64,000 bases of DNA from Levilactobacillus hammesii DSM 16381 (GCF_001434395.1 NZ_AZFS01000046.1:62001-126000), one strand, 5' to 3'. Numbered from the stretch's first letter, positions 53,476 through 63,168 are shown. Notes: generated by a model from the letters alone, not told the origin. A program made the numbers and translations.

Positions 53476-54282
53476 CTATTTTAGACCCATCAAGGCGGCG
53501 AATGGGGGAACCACGATGTCGACCACGATGGAAATAATGACGACCGCGATCGAGGCCATGGAGCCCTGAATCGAGCCCAGTTGCAGGGCTTTGGCGGAGC
53601 CCACGGTATGGCCAGCCGTCCCTAGTCCCAGGCCAGCGCCAATGGGATCGTGGTTAATCCGAAAGAATTTAACCAGCCAATCCCCCAGCGCGTAGATAAT
53701 CACAGCGTTTAAGATGCAGGCCATGGCGGTAACGGCAGCGTTACCACCGATGGCACTGGCAATCGGCATGGCAATCGCAGTGGTTGCCGCCTGTGGTAGC
53801 ATGGAGGCGATCCCCACGTGATCGAGTCCCAGTAACTTGGCCGCACCGTAAATGAAGAACAGTGAGGCTATGAGACCAATGATGAGGGACAGGAGAATCT
53901 CCAACCAGAAGCGTTTCACGATGTCGTTACGCCGGTATAGGGGGATGGCAAAGGCAATAGTTGCAGGGTTCAGGAACCAAAAAATAATGTCACCACCGGG
54001 TTTGTAAGCGGATTTATAAAAGGTTGCGGTGGTTGTGCCAAACACTTTAGCTAGTAAGAATAGAATGAAGATGCCAAGGACCATGCCGACAAAGAGCGGT
54101 TGGAAGAGAAAGAACCCCTTGCCAAGCTTAAATAGCCATTGACCGATTAAATAGACCAGTAAGGACAGAAAAATTCCAAAAGCAGCATTTCCAGCCGAGA
54201 CACCAGCGGCATTGGTTCCGAGTGCGTCACCCAGCCACTTGCCCCAGACCGCCATGTGCGGTGTGGTTGTCAAAATAATCAT
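53476..54282 (-). CDS. lrgB: LrgB/CidB-family membrane protein, copy 2
   Basis: A 268-residue paralog of 51869–52675 with the same core motifs (NPATIAFAIPLYRR, GTAGHTVGSAKALQLG). Most differences are in the N-terminus and in the helix around residues 135–155, which is where substrate or partner preference might differ. It follows lrgA copy 2 by 77 bp. Confidence 0.93.
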   Translation of the reverse strand: MIILTTTPHMAVWGKWLGDALGTNAAGVSAGNAAFGIFLSLLVYLIGQWLFKLGKGFFLFQPLFVGMVLGIFILFLLAKVFGTTTATFYKSAYKPGGDIIFWFLNPATIAFAIPLYRRNDIVKRFWLEILLSLIIGLIASLFFIYGAAKLLGLDHVGIASMLPQAATTAIAMPIASAIGGNAAVTAMACILNAVIIYALGDWLVKFFRINHDPIGAGLGLGTAGHTVGSAKALQLGSIQGSMASIAVVIISIVVDIVVPPFAALMGLK

Positions 54283-54359
54283 AGATACTCATCTCTCTTA
54301 TGCAATTTTCTATTGATCCTAAAATGATGAAGTCGCTGACACAGTCTGCCAGCCAATGA

Positions 54360-54800
54360 TTACGATTTGATGTCGACGCTGCGATGGAAGATGTGCTTAC
54401 GAATCCAGATCATCCCAGCAGTGGTGTAGGCCACAACGACTAACATGACGATGGTGGCAATCAGGACAACGCCTACAATCTGCAGTCCCTGTGTCTTTAA
54501 AATGTTCAGGCTTGCGGCTAATTGAATACCAGAAGGGACGAAGAGAAAGGCAATCAGACTAATCATAAAATCGCCGAATTTTTCGACATTACGTAGCTTG
54601 ACGATGTGCGTTGCAAGCAAAACGTAGAGCAGGATTAGACCGATAACGGGTGTGGGAACCGGAAAAGATGGCGGAAAGAGCGGGGAAATCAGACTGGAGA
54701 CAAACAGAATTGCGGCAAAGATGGCCATTTGCACGATAATTGGTGACGGTTTTTCTTCCGTCGTCGGTTCTGTTTGGGGAACTTTATCTGGACGAGCCAT
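54360..54800 (-). CDS. lrgA: LrgA/CidA-family membrane protein, copy 2
   Basis: A 146-residue paralog of copy 1 with four hydrophobic segments and a C-terminal IFHRSVDIKS tail. It starts at ATG 54800 after CGAAAGGAG. The hydrophilic N-terminus (ARPDKVPQTEPTTEEKPS) is unrelated to that of copy 1, while the membrane part is closely similar. Confidence 0.9.
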   Translation of the reverse strand: MARPDKVPQTEPTTEEKPSPIIVQMAIFAAILFVSSLISPLFPPSFPVPTPVIGLILLYVLLATHIVKLRNVEKFGDFMISLIAFLFVPSGIQLAASLNILKTQGLQIVGVVLIATIVMLVVVAYTTAGMIWIRKHIFHRSVDIKS

Positions 54801-54920
54801 AGAAAAATCTCCTTTCGATAAAACACCGAATCCAACCAGCAATCACCAGAATTTCACAAGGAAATCAGGCGGCTATTATAAGAATATCAATAAGCACTTA
54901 AGTACGCTCAAACTAACCTC

Positions 54921-54949
54921 ATTATATGGGGACGCTTATCATTACACAA
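54921..54949 (-). promoter_or_regulatory. lrgAB copy 2 promoter
   Basis: On the minus strand TTGTGT (complement of 54944–54949), a 17-bp spacer and TATAAT (complement of 54921–54926): the same layout as copy 1. The cre site is absent; instead a short palindromic stretch around ACTTAAGT follows. Confidence 0.65.
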
Positions 54950-55136
54950 GCCAAATGTCCGCTAAATCAGCGATTGACGGATATTTATTTATTGATATTG
55001 AGGGGAATCCATTGGGCATTTGTTTTCATTGGTTTTTCGTTGAACTAACTAAGCTGTGATTAAAATAGTTATGTTTGTGAAAAGTGATGGGATCAATTGA
55101 AAAACTTAACTTTTCCGAACAATCTTAAAATGGCGG

Positions 55137-55165
55137 TTGTGTTTAATTTGGGAGATTTGTATAAT
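55137..55165 (+). promoter_or_regulatory. tagO promoter
   Basis: TTGTGT at 55137–55142, a 17-bp spacer and TATAAT at 55160–55165, 37 bp before the ATG. Confidence 0.75.
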
Positions 55166-55201
55166 TAGCAAAAGATATGTAGAAAAGAAAGAGGACACTT
55201 T

Positions 55202-56296
55202 ATGAGATTTGAGATTATTGTTAGCTTATTTGCTACCATGATTATCTCCGCAGTCCTAACGCCGTTTGTACGCCGCTTCGCGTTTCAAATTGGTGCGGTG
55301 GATAAACCGAATCAACGACGGGTCAATAAGGTCCCGATGCCAACATTGGGTGGCCTGGCGATTTTTATAGCGTTTACCTTTTCAACCATGTTTCTCTTAC
55401 GCGACCAGATGCCAACGCAACAGTTGTGGGGCCTGTTCGGTGGGGAGTGTATTATCATCGCGGGAGGCATGATCGATGACGTCTTCGAACTGAAGCCCCG
55501 TCAGAAAGTGATGTTTCAATTAGCGGCGGCACTCGAGGTCTACTTCGTTGCCGGCGTTCGCATGCGTTATCTGACACTGCCTTTTATTGGGGCGTGGCAT
55601 TTTGGTTGGCTTGCGCTGCCCATTACGCTGTTATGGATTGTCGCGATTGTCAACGCCATCAACCTGATTGATGGATTGGATGGATTGGCAACGGGTGTTT
55701 CGATTATTGCATTGACCACGACCGGGATTACGGGGTTATTCTTCCTTAACGTGGCGAACACCTGGGTGGCCATTATGATCTTTGCCTTGGTGGCCGCAAT
55801 GGTTGGTTTCTTGCCTTACAACTTTTTCCCAGCGCGGATTTATTTAGGGGATACGGGGGCCCAGTTCATTGGCTTCATGATTGCCTGTTTCTCGCTGTAT
55901 GGCTTGAAGAACGTGACCTTTATTTCCGTGATCATCCCCGTGATCATTTTGGGCGTGCCGATTACGGATACCGTGTATGCGATGATTCGCCGGATTCTGA
56001 ACAAGCAGCCAATCTCACACGCTGACAAGCACCATTTGCACCATCGCTTGATGCAGCTGGGATTGACGCACCGGCAGACGGTGTTGGTCATTTATGGGAT
56101 CGCGCTGATCTTTTCGTTCATTTCACTGTTATACCCGTTGTCCACGATTTGGGGCTCCGTCCTGTTGACCATTGCCATTCTGATCGGCTTGGAACTCTTC
56201 GTGGAAGCCATCGGTTTGGTCGGTTCGGATCGGCAGCCGTTATTGCATTGGATCAAACGGATCGTGAAGCAACTCACCTCTAAAAATTCAGATTAG
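55202..56296 (+). CDS. tagO: Undecaprenyl-phosphate GlcNAc-1-phosphate transferase (TagO/WecA/MraY family)
   Basis: A 364-residue polytopic enzyme with PNQRRVNKVPMPTLGGLAIF, GMIDDVFELKPRQK (aspartate pair), NAINLIDGLDGLATGVS, FLPYNFFPARIYLGDTGAQFIGF and the His-rich loop HADKHHLHHRLMQLGLTHRQ. These are the hallmarks of TagO/WecA, which makes the first lipid intermediate of wall teichoic acid and other glycans. It stands alone and ends in a strong terminator. Confidence 0.93.
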   Translation: MRFEIIVSLFATMIISAVLTPFVRRFAFQIGAVDKPNQRRVNKVPMPTLGGLAIFIAFTFSTMFLLRDQMPTQQLWGLFGGECIIIAGGMIDDVFELKPRQKVMFQLAAALEVYFVAGVRMRYLTLPFIGAWHFGWLALPITLLWIVAIVNAINLIDGLDGLATGVSIIALTTTGITGLFFLNVANTWVAIMIFALVAAMVGFLPYNFFPARIYLGDTGAQFIGFMIACFSLYGLKNVTFISVIIPVIILGVPITDTVYAMIRRILNKQPISHADKHHLHHRLMQLGLTHRQTVLVIYGIALIFSFISLLYPLSTIWGSVLLTIAILIGLELFVEAIGLVGSDRQPLLHWIKRIVKQLTSKNSD

Positions 56297-56323
56297 ATTA
56301 AAATGATGTCCGGGATATGACGC

Positions 56324-56373
56324 AAAAATCAGCATTTTCAGAAGGATAGCCTTCTGTAAATGCTGATTTTTTT
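56324..56373 (+). terminator. tagO terminator
   Basis: AAAAATCAGCATTT pairs with AAATGCTGATTTTT, with an inner CAGAAGG/CCTTCTG stem, then T. Confidence 0.88.
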
Positions 56374-56427
56374 GCTGTGCTTACGTTAACGCTCGTAAAT
56401 AATATTTCTAATTTTATATAGTCGAAA

Positions 56428-56469
56428 CGTGGGCCAGAAGACAGCTCCTAAGCACCTTCTGGCCCACGC
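56428..56469 (-). terminator. Hairpin at the 3' end of the YigZ-family gene
   Basis: CGTGGGCCAGAAG pairs with CTTCTGGCCCACG; on the minus strand TTTCG follows, so it is likely the terminator although the T run is short. Confidence 0.6.
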
Positions 56470-56470
56470 T

Positions 56471-57133
56471 TTAATCTGATTCGTGGCTGCTGGCATGAAT
56501 CTCAACGGGAACTTCGTGATAGTCAATCTCACCAAGCGTCAGTGTGAGCCGATCACTCAGAAGGTCGGTAATGGCCTGCTGCGTTTCCGCCACGGCATCT
56601 AAATCAACGGCAATTGTGACCGCGACTTTGTCGGTGTACGTCGTATCGAGCGTGGTGATCTTTTCCTCGGTTAAGTAGTGACTGAGGCGATCATAGTTGG
56701 CGTAATCCACGGCTAGGGTCATGGCGCGTTGTCGGACACGCTTGACCACACCCACGGCTTCGATGGCGGTGGACGTCGCGTTGCTGTAAGCGCGAATCAG
56801 GCCGCCAGCACCGAGTTTGATGCCCCCGAAGTAACGGGTGACGACGGCAATGACGTTGTGGAGTTGGTTGCGTTGCAGCACAGTGAGAATGGGGACACCA
56901 GCGGTCCCAGAGGGTTCACCGTTGTCACTCTCGCGTTGAATCTCATCGTGTTCACCGAGGACGTAGGCCCAACAGTGGTGGTTGGCTTTGGGTTCACGGC
57001 TGCTGACCTCAGCCAGAAAGGCCTTGGCTTCTTCTTCGCTGGTGATTCGGGCGATGTCCGTGATAAATCGCGATTTTTTAATCTCAAGGGCGTGTTGACC
57101 GGTTGTTTGAATGGTTAAGTAGTCAGTTTCCAT
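56471..57133 (-). CDS. YigZ family protein (UPF0029/IMPACT)
   Basis: A 220-residue protein with the IMPACT-family core KKSRFITDIARITSEEEAKAFL, HHCWAYVLGE, SDNGEPSGTAGVPILTVL and VTRYFGGIKLGAGGLIRAYSNA, plus the C-terminal DUF1949 domain. The biochemical role is not settled. It is divergent from comFA with a 77-bp shared promoter gap, a common arrangement in this order. Confidence 0.92.
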   Translation of the reverse strand: METDYLTIQTTGQHALEIKKSRFITDIARITSEEEAKAFLAEVSSREPKANHHCWAYVLGEHDEIQRESDNGEPSGTAGVPILTVLQRNQLHNVIAVVTRYFGGIKLGAGGLIRAYSNATSTAIEAVGVVKRVRQRAMTLAVDYANYDRLSHYLTEEKITTLDTTYTDKVAVTIAVDLDAVAETQQAITDLLSDRLTLTLGEIDYHEVPVEIHASSHESD

Positions 57134-57210
57134 AAAAAAACACCTTTCTCAAAAATATTTAGCCGCTTTTTACGGAGTTAGTTCCTGTACCATCAGATGG
57201 GAGGAACGTC

Positions 57211-58527
57211 ATGAATGAGCTATCAGAATTTTTTGGTCGCCGTATGCCGGCTGATCGGGTGATCCCAGAATTGGGAGACGGGCAGGTTGCCGTCCAACGC
57301 ATTGGTCAACGATACCAGTGTCAGCGGTGCCAACAATGGCTTGCTGAGACGGATCGCTTGCCCAATGGGGCCTGGTACTGTCGACAGTGTCTGCAGATGG
57401 GACGACTGACCTCGCAGACTAAATTATACACTATTCCCGAGCCGAATCGTTTCCCGATCCCGGCAGCGTCTCGGTTAACCTGGGCGGGCAAGCTCAGTGC
57501 CGATCAACAACGAGCGGCCGAGGCCATTTATCGCCAGGTGCAGCAGGGGAAAGATCAGTTGCTGTGGGCCGTGACGGGGGCAGGAAAAACGGAGATTGTC
57601 TACCCAGCGTTAGACTGGGCGCTGACGCGAGGGTGGCGCGTTGCCTGGGTTTCCCCGCGCGTTGACGTGTGCTTGGAGTTGGCGCCCCGCATTCACGCGG
57701 CCTTTCGAGACGTAAGCCAGTGCTTGTTGTACGGGGAACAGACCGTCCCCTACGCCTATAGTCAGCTGACGATCTGTACCACGCACCAGTTGCTAAGGTT
57801 CGAACGGGCCTTTGATTGGATCGTTGTGGACGAGGTCGATGCTTTTCCATTGGCTACCAGTCCACTGCTGCAGGGGGCCATCACCCGCGCCGAGAAAGAA
57901 ACGGGCCAGCACCTATACCTGACGGCAACCCCGGGTGAAGCGTTGCAACGGGAGATTCGCCGGCAGACCCTTGCCGTGACCTATCTTCCCTTACGTTATC
58001 ACGGGTTCCTCCTACCACGCCTTCAGGTGAGACTGGCTTGGCGTTGGCGGCAGATGTTGGCCAAGCAACGCCTGCCCAAGGGGCTCGTTCGCCAATTACA
58101 GCGCTATGGTCGTCAAGGCCAGCGCTTCTTACTCTTTGTACCGCACGTACGGGATCTCCCGCTCGTGATGGCAGCGTTGGACTTGGCTGGAATTCGTGGG
58201 GGCGCTAGTGTTCATGCGGCTGACCATGACCGGACGGCGAAGGTGCAGGCGATGCGCGACCAACGGGTGTCCTTCCTAGTGACGACAACGATTCTAGAAC
58301 GTGGGGTAACGTTTCCCAATATCGCCGTGGTTATTTTGGGTGGGGATGATGCGGTCTTCTCGACTGCAGCTCTGGTTCAGATTGCGGGCCGAGCGGGGCG
58401 GAGCGCTGATTTTCCTAAGGGAGAGGTGACCTGCTATGTCCAGAGTCAAACCCGAACCATTCGCCGCGCCCAGGTGATGATTGACCGGCTGAATCGGCAG
58501 GGCAAGCAGCGGGGTGGGCACACATGA
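57211..58527 (+). CDS. comFA: Competence helicase ComFA
   Basis: A 438-residue DEAD-type helicase: N-terminal four-Cys zinc module (CQRCQQWLAETDRLPNGAWYCRQC split by a loop), Walker A AVTGAGKTE, DEVD box (VVDEVDAFP), TATP motif, and the C-terminal ERGVTFPNIAVVIL and QIAGRAGRS. It drives uptake of single-stranded DNA. GGGAGG precedes ATG 57211; it overlaps comFC by 4 bp. Confidence 0.94.
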   Translation: MNELSEFFGRRMPADRVIPELGDGQVAVQRIGQRYQCQRCQQWLAETDRLPNGAWYCRQCLQMGRLTSQTKLYTIPEPNRFPIPAASRLTWAGKLSADQQRAAEAIYRQVQQGKDQLLWAVTGAGKTEIVYPALDWALTRGWRVAWVSPRVDVCLELAPRIHAAFRDVSQCLLYGEQTVPYAYSQLTICTTHQLLRFERAFDWIVVDEVDAFPLATSPLLQGAITRAEKETGQHLYLTATPGEALQREIRRQTLAVTYLPLRYHGFLLPRLQVRLAWRWRQMLAKQRLPKGLVRQLQRYGRQGQRFLLFVPHVRDLPLVMAALDLAGIRGGASVHAADHDRTAKVQAMRDQRVSFLVTTTILERGVTFPNIAVVILGGDDAVFSTAALVQIAGRAGRSADFPKGEVTCYVQSQTRTIRRAQVMIDRLNRQGKQRGGHT

Positions 58528-59201
58528 CGACTTGCGTTTGGTGCCAGCGGGCGTTTCCAGTTTCCCTGACGCTTCCTGAGATCCTAGCGTGGCGGCCCTT
58601 ACCCCAGCCACCCCTGTGTCCCAGCTGTCAGGACCGCTTGACCCCCATTACGGGGAATCGGTGCCCAGACTGTGGCCGACAGCAGGCGACCCGAACGGTC
58701 TGTCACGATTGCGAACGTTGGCAGGCGGTCCCACTGAAGAATCACGCGTTGTTTCGTTATGATGCGGGGATGAAAGCTTACATGCAACAGTATAAATTTC
58801 AGGGGGACTATGCGCTCCGCAAGGCCTTACAGGCGCCGCTTTCCCGTGCATTATCGCGGCAGACGTACGATATACTCGTGCCCATTCCCATTGACCAGCA
58901 AACGTGGCGAACCCGGGGGTTTAATCAGGTGACGGGGTGGCTACGGGATCAGCCCTATTATCAGGCGTTGGCGGTCAAGGACGACCATAAGAAACGGCCA
59001 CAGTCGGCCAAGACACGGGCAGAGCGATTACTGACACCACAACCCTTTCAATTAGTGGAACAGGTGGCGCCCATTTTGATTGGCCAACGGGTACTTTTAC
59101 TGGATGACGTCTACACGACGGGCCGGACTTTGCGCCACGCAGCTGACCAAATTTATTTAGGAGGCGCGAAAGCGGTTACTAGCTTGACTTTAGCGCGTTG
59201 A
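58524..59201 (+). CDS. comFC: ComFC-family protein (phosphoribosyltransferase fold)
   Basis: A 225-residue protein: N-terminal zinc-binding segment (CPSCQDR, CPDCGR, CHDCERW), KFQGDYAL, PIPIDQQTWRTRGFNQVTG and the PRPP-type motif VLLLDDVYTTGRTLRHA. It works with ComFA in transformation. ATGA overlap with comFA. Confidence 0.94.
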   Translation: MTTCVWCQRAFPVSLTLPEILAWRPLPQPPLCPSCQDRLTPITGNRCPDCGRQQATRTVCHDCERWQAVPLKNHALFRYDAGMKAYMQQYKFQGDYALRKALQAPLSRALSRQTYDILVPIPIDQQTWRTRGFNQVTGWLRDQPYYQALAVKDDHKKRPQSAKTRAERLLTPQPFQLVEQVAPILIGQRVLLLDDVYTTGRTLRHAADQIYLGGAKAVTSLTLAR

Positions 59202-59226
59202 GGCGGATTAAATTTCGTGAGAATAA

Positions 59227-59255
59227 TTGTTTCTGATAGGGCTTTCTATTATAAT
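59227..59255 (+). promoter_or_regulatory. hpf promoter
   Basis: TTGTTT at 59227–59232, a 17-bp spacer and TATAAT at 59250–59255. Confidence 0.75.
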
Positions 59256-59267
59256 AATAGTAAGCAA

Positions 59268-59298
59268 AGCATATTAGAAGAGTGGTCCTTCTAATGCT
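59268..59298 (+). other. 5'-leader hairpin of hpf
   Basis: AGCATATTAGAAG pairs with CTTCTAATGCT (one bulged A) and would form at the very 5' end of the hpf message. No T run follows, so it is more likely a stabiliser than a terminator. Confidence 0.5.
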
Positions 59299-59340
59299 GA
59301 GCAAACCAGGTGTTATCTTGGTTGAAGGGAGAGAAGTTTT

Positions 59341-59895
59341 ATGCTCACATTTAATATTCGTGGTGAAAACATCGAAGTTACTGACGCAATACGGGATTAC
59401 GTTGAAAAGCGTATCAGCAAGTTGGAGAAATATTTCGACAACAAAGTTGAGGCAATTGCGCATGTCAACCTGAAGGTCTACCAAAACAAGACAGCGAAGG
59501 TTGAAGTAACAATCCCACTCCCATACTTGACATTACGGGCAGAGGAAACTTCTCCGGACTTATATGCAAGTGTTGATTTGGTTACCGATAAGCTGGAACG
59601 GCAAATTCGCAAGTACAAGACCAAAGTTAACCGTAAGTCCCGGGAGAAGGGCTACAAGAACCTTGACTTCGCACCGGAAGCTACGGAACCAGATCCAGCT
59701 GACGGTCAAAAGTTAGAGGTTGTTCGGACCAAGCGCGTTTCGTTAAAGCCAATGGATAATGAAGAAGCTGTTTTACAGATGGACATGTTAGGTCATGACT
59801 TCTTTATCTACGAAGATGCTGAAACGAACGGCATTAGCATTGTGTACCGTCGTAACGACGGTCGCTATGGTTTGATTGAAGCCGACGACCAATAA
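59341..59895 (+). CDS. hpf: Ribosome hibernation promoting factor, long form
   Basis: A 184-residue protein: N-terminal HPF/RaiA domain (MLTFNIRGENIEVTDAIRDYVEKRI, DLYASVDLVTDKLERQIRKYK), an acidic linker, and the C-terminal dimerisation domain (RTKRVSLKPMDNEEAVLQMDMLGHDFFIYEDAETN…VVYRRNDGRYGLI-type). The long form joins 70S ribosomes into 100S dimers in starving cells. GGGAGAAG precedes ATG 59341. Confidence 0.95.
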   Translation: MLTFNIRGENIEVTDAIRDYVEKRISKLEKYFDNKVEAIAHVNLKVYQNKTAKVEVTIPLPYLTLRAEETSPDLYASVDLVTDKLERQIRKYKTKVNRKSREKGYKNLDFAPEATEPDPADGQKLEVVRTKRVSLKPMDNEEAVLQMDMLGHDFFIYEDAETNGISIVYRRNDGRYGLIEADDQ

Positions 59896-59917
59896 ACCAA
59901 TAATGTTAAAACTAACG

Positions 59918-59946
59918 AAGCACTGCCTTGCGCGGTGCTTTTTTAG
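59918..59946 (+). terminator. hpf terminator
   Basis: AAGCACTGC pairs with GCGGTGCTT (one wobble), followed by six T. Confidence 0.85.
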
Positions 59947-60005
59947 TTTGCAGTAGAAAGTTCAGTGTTGGACCAGATTGAACGTCGTTAGACTAGGCGG
60001 CTCCC

Positions 60006-60034
60006 GCGGCTGCCAGAGATGCCGGTTGCTCTAG
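60006..60034 (-). repeat. Terminal fragment of the structured intergenic repeat (minus orientation)
   Basis: CGCGGCTGCCAGAGATGCC is the complement of GGCATCTCTGGCAGCCGCG, matching the right-end motif of the family; the TTGCT that follows corresponds to the CTGCTG of the inner part. A decayed or solo end. Confidence 0.4.
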
Positions 60035-60444
60035 TGGTTAACCCATGACGAGACGGTTTGTTTGCTCACCCTACCAAAACAAATAGGTAAAAGGGTGAGG
60101 GTGGCAGGCGGGTTAACAGCGTTGCCCAACTTGCCAGTATTTAAGAAAATACTGGCATTCATGCTTTTGCCGGTATCGCTGAATCGTTAAGGGGGCCAAC
60201 TCATTAGGGGCTCTGTCATGGGATTGTTAAGCAACTGTTATGCAAAAAGCGATACTTTCAGTAGTGAATCTGGTAAAATTAATAAGATTACTCGTAGGCC
60301 TGTGAAGACCTAGCGCGCTGGAAATTTGCCCGATTTGGGTGAAGAAAATACAGTGCGGATGTTGGGGATGATCGGCAGAAGCTATTTTAGTCAGTTGTCA
60401 TGCGAAAGAAAGCGGTTTTACGGCATTTACATGATTAGAAAAGT

Positions 60445-60472
60445 TTCATATTAGCCGGGTTAGTGTTAAAAT
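60445..60472 (+). promoter_or_regulatory. Probable secA promoter
   Basis: TTCATA at 60445–60450, a 16-bp spacer and TAAAAT at 60467–60472, which would give a leader of about 280 nt. Confidence 0.5.
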
Positions 60473-60514
60473 GTAGATTGATTTATTGTCAAAATAAATG
60501 AGTTGAATCCTGTC

Positions 60515-60686
60515 CCTCGCGCAACGCAGCCACCGTGGTTGACGCGAGGAATCTTCTTGTAATGGGATTAGTGATTTTATCAATTACACAGATGTCCGCT
60601 CCGCAACCTGCGGACAGTAACGACTCGGCTTATCATGAGTAGTGACTCGTGCCGAGTAAATTGCGAAAGTGACATTAATCGTGTCA
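60515..60686 (+). other. Structured secA leader with four successive hairpins
   Basis: CCTCGCGCAAC/GTTGACGCGAGG (60515–60549), GTCCGC/GCGGAC (60594–60615), ACTCGGC/GCCGAGT (60623–60657) and TGACA/TGTCA (60670–60686). None has a T run, so they are not terminators. Such a compact row suggests a regulatory leader or a separate small RNA. No known riboswitch consensus was recognised. Confidence 0.5.
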
Positions 60687-60760
60687 TGGCTGCAAGCTTC
60701 CGATGTTAATTGGAAGTGGTTGACGGAGACTTATTAAAATGTACTGAAGGGAATTCTCAC

Positions 60761-63124
60761 ATGGCAAATATTTTGAAACGATGGGTCGAAAGTGATCGAC
60801 GGACTTTACGACGCCTCAGTAAATTAGCGGATGAGGTCGGCGCCTACGCTGATGAATACGCAAAGCTTTCGGATGCAGATCTGCAAGCAAAAACGCCTGA
60901 ATTGAAGAAACGCTATCAGGATGGCGAAACCTTGGACGATTTATTGCCTGAGGCCTTTGCAGCTGTTCGTGAAGGTGCTAAGCGGGTCCTTGGCCTCTAC
61001 CCATTCCACGTGCAAATTATGGGGGGAATTGTGCTTCATGAAGGTAACATTGCCGAAATGAAGACCGGTGAAGGGAAGACCTTGACCGCCACGATGCCCG
61101 TTTACCTGAACGCCTTAGCTGGCGAAGGGGTTCACGTGGTTACGGTTAACGAATACTTATCCGCACGTGATGCCACTGAAATGGGTGAGTTGTACAACTG
61201 GATGGGGTTGACCGTTGGGTTGAACTCCGCCGAAAAATCACCAGAAGAAAAACGTGAAGCTTACCGGGCTGATATCACGTACTCAACCAACGGGGAAATC
61301 GGGTTCGATTACCTGCGTGATAACATGGTGGTCTACAAAGAAGATATGGTACAGCGGCCATTGAACTTTGCTATTGTCGATGAAGTTGACTCCATCTTAA
61401 TTGATGAAGCGCGGACGCCATTGATCATTTCTGGTCAGTCTGAAGGAACGAGTGCCCTGTACCAACGGGTGGACCGTTTCGCCAAGACGTTGCACGAAAA
61501 AGAAGACTTTAAGATCGACCTTGAATCCAAGACGGTGGCTTTGACCGACGTTGGGATTGAAAAGGCTGAAAAATACTTTAACCTGAAGAACCTCTACGAT
61601 ACCGATAACACGGCCTTAACCCACCATATGGACCAAGCCTTACGGGCGAACTTCATCATGCTGCGAGACAAGGACTACGTGGTTCAAGATGGTGAAGTCT
61701 TAATCGTTGATTCCTTTACTGGGCGGGTTATGGAAGGACGTCGTTACTCAGACGGCCTGCACCAAGCCATTGAAGCCAAGGAAGGCGTCGAGATTCAAGA
61801 AGAAACCAAGACGATGGCCAACATCACGTACCAAAACTTGTTCCGGATGTACAAGAAGCTTGCCGGGATGACGGGTACTGCGAAGACCGAAGTTGAAGAG
61901 TTCCGGGAAATTTACAACATGGATGTTATCTCCGTGCCAACCAACAAACCGGTTGTCCGGGTCGATGAACCTGACCTGTTGTACCCAACCTTGGAATCCA
62001 AGTTCGATGCCGTAGTTAAGGAAATCAAGATGTTGCACGAAAAGGGTCAACCGATGTTAATCGGGACCGTTGCCGTTGAAACGTCAGAATACATTTCCCA
62101 ACGTCTGGATGATGAAAACATTCCGCACGTGGTCTTGAACGCGAAGAACCATGCTAAGGAAGCCGATATCATCCAAAATGCCGGTCAACGTGGTGCCGTT
62201 ACGATTGCCACCAACATGGCTGGGCGGGGAACCGATATTAAATTGGGACCCGGTGTTGTTGAAATCGGTGGTTTAGCCGTTATTGGGACTGAACGACACG
62301 AGTCACGACGGATTGATAATCAGCTTCGTGGCCGTTCCGGTCGTCAAGGTGACCCTGGTATGACGCAGTTCTACCTGTCCCTTGAAGATGATCTGATGCG
62401 CCGGTTCGGTTCCGAACGGGTTAAGAACTTCCTGGAACGGATGAACGTTGACGGTGAAGACGCCGTTATTCGGAGTCGGATGATCACCAAGCAGGTTGAA
62501 TCCGCCCAGAAGCGGGTTGAAGGGAACAACTACGATTCCCGGAAGAACGTGCTGCAATACGATGACGTGATGCGTCAACAACGTGACGTGATCTATGGCG
62601 AACGGAACCAGGTTATCAACCAGGACAAGTCCCTGAAGTGGGTCTTGATGCCAATGATCCAACGGACGGTCGACCGCGTGGTTAACTTACACACGCAGGG
62701 TGATCAGTCCGATTGGGACTTGGACACGTTGCTTGACTTTGGGATTTCCGCAATGGTCTCACCCGAAAAGATTAGTCTGGATCAATTGAAGGACAAATCT
62801 GCCGATGAGATCAAGGCTTATTTCATGGGCTTAGCAGAAGAAGTCTACGACGAAAAGCAAAAGCAACTTTACGATCCAGCACAGATGTTGGAATTCGAAA
62901 AGGTTGTCTTGCTACGTTGCGTGGATTCCCACTGGACCGACCACATCGACACCATGGACCAATTGCGTCAATCAATTGGGCTGCGGGGTTATGGTCAGTT
63001 GAACCCATTAGTTGAATACCAACAAGAAGGATTCCGGATGTTCGGTGAAATGATCTCTGACATCGATTACGATGCCACCCGATTATTCATGAAGTCAGAA
63101 ATTCGACAAAATATTACCCGGTAG
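60761..63124 (+). CDS. secA: Preprotein translocase ATPase SecA
   Basis: A 787-residue motor protein: Walker [53 protein letters not shown] and the helical scaffold ([23 protein letters not shown]). It ends soon after the wing/scaffold domain ([12 protein letters not shown]) and has no C-terminal zinc finger, as in many lactobacilli. ATG 60761 ([12 protein letters not shown]) is eight bases after AAGGGAA; the frame is open to 60710 but without a site. Confidence 0.97.
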   Translation: MANILKRWVESDRRTLRRLSKLADEVGAYADEYAKLSDADLQAKTPELKKRYQDGETLDDLLPEAFAAVREGAKRVLGLYPFHVQIMGGIVLHEGNIAEMKTGEGKTLTATMPVYLNALAGEGVHVVTVNEYLSARDATEMGELYNWMGLTVGLNSAEKSPEEKREAYRADITYSTNGEIGFDYLRDNMVVYKEDMVQRPLNFAIVDEVDSILIDEARTPLIISGQSEGTSALYQRVDRFAKTLHEKEDFKIDLESKTVALTDVGIEKAEKYFNLKNLYDTDNTALTHHMDQALRANFIMLRDKDYVVQDGEVLIVDSFTGRVMEGRRYSDGLHQAIEAKEGVEIQEETKTMANITYQNLFRMYKKLAGMTGTAKTEVEEFREIYNMDVISVPTNKPVVRVDEPDLLYPTLESKFDAVVKEIKMLHEKGQPMLIGTVAVETSEYISQRLDDENIPHVVLNAKNHAKEADIIQNAGQRGAVTIATNMAGRGTDIKLGPGVVEIGGLAVIGTERHESRRIDNQLRGRSGRQGDPGMTQFYLSLEDDLMRRFGSERVKNFLERMNVDGEDAVIRSRMITKQVESAQKRVEGNNYDSRKNVLQYDDVMRQQRDVIYGERNQVINQDKSLKWVLMPMIQRTVDRVVNLHTQGDQSDWDLDTLLDFGISAMVSPEKISLDQLKDKSADEIKAYFMGLAEEVYDEKQKQLYDPAQMLEFEKVVLLRCVDSHWTDHIDTMDQLRQSIGLRGYGQLNPLVEYQQEGFRMFGEMISDIDYDATRLFMKSEIRQNITR

Positions 63125-63134
63125 TTCGGGAGAT

Positions 63135-63168
63135 GACGAGGCGGGAAGCAATTCCGGCCTCGTTTTGT
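63135..63168 (+). terminator. Terminator between secA and prfB
   Basis: ACGAGGC…GCCTCGT stem with inner GGGAA/TTCC pairing, followed by TTTTGTT. Confidence 0.7.

Larger units (their letters stand above)
59947..60760 (+). other. Long intergenic region upstream of secA
   Basis: Over 800 bp without a supported gene. It contains a decayed end of the structured repeat family (60006–60034), two promoter-like boxes (near 60270–60285 and at 60445–60472) and a leader with four hairpins before secA. Confidence 0.5.

Noticed and set aside
60200-60480. 6S RNA or tmRNA gene in the secA upstream region
   Set aside because: No tag-peptide frame, CCA-type end or 6S central bubble consensus was recognised.
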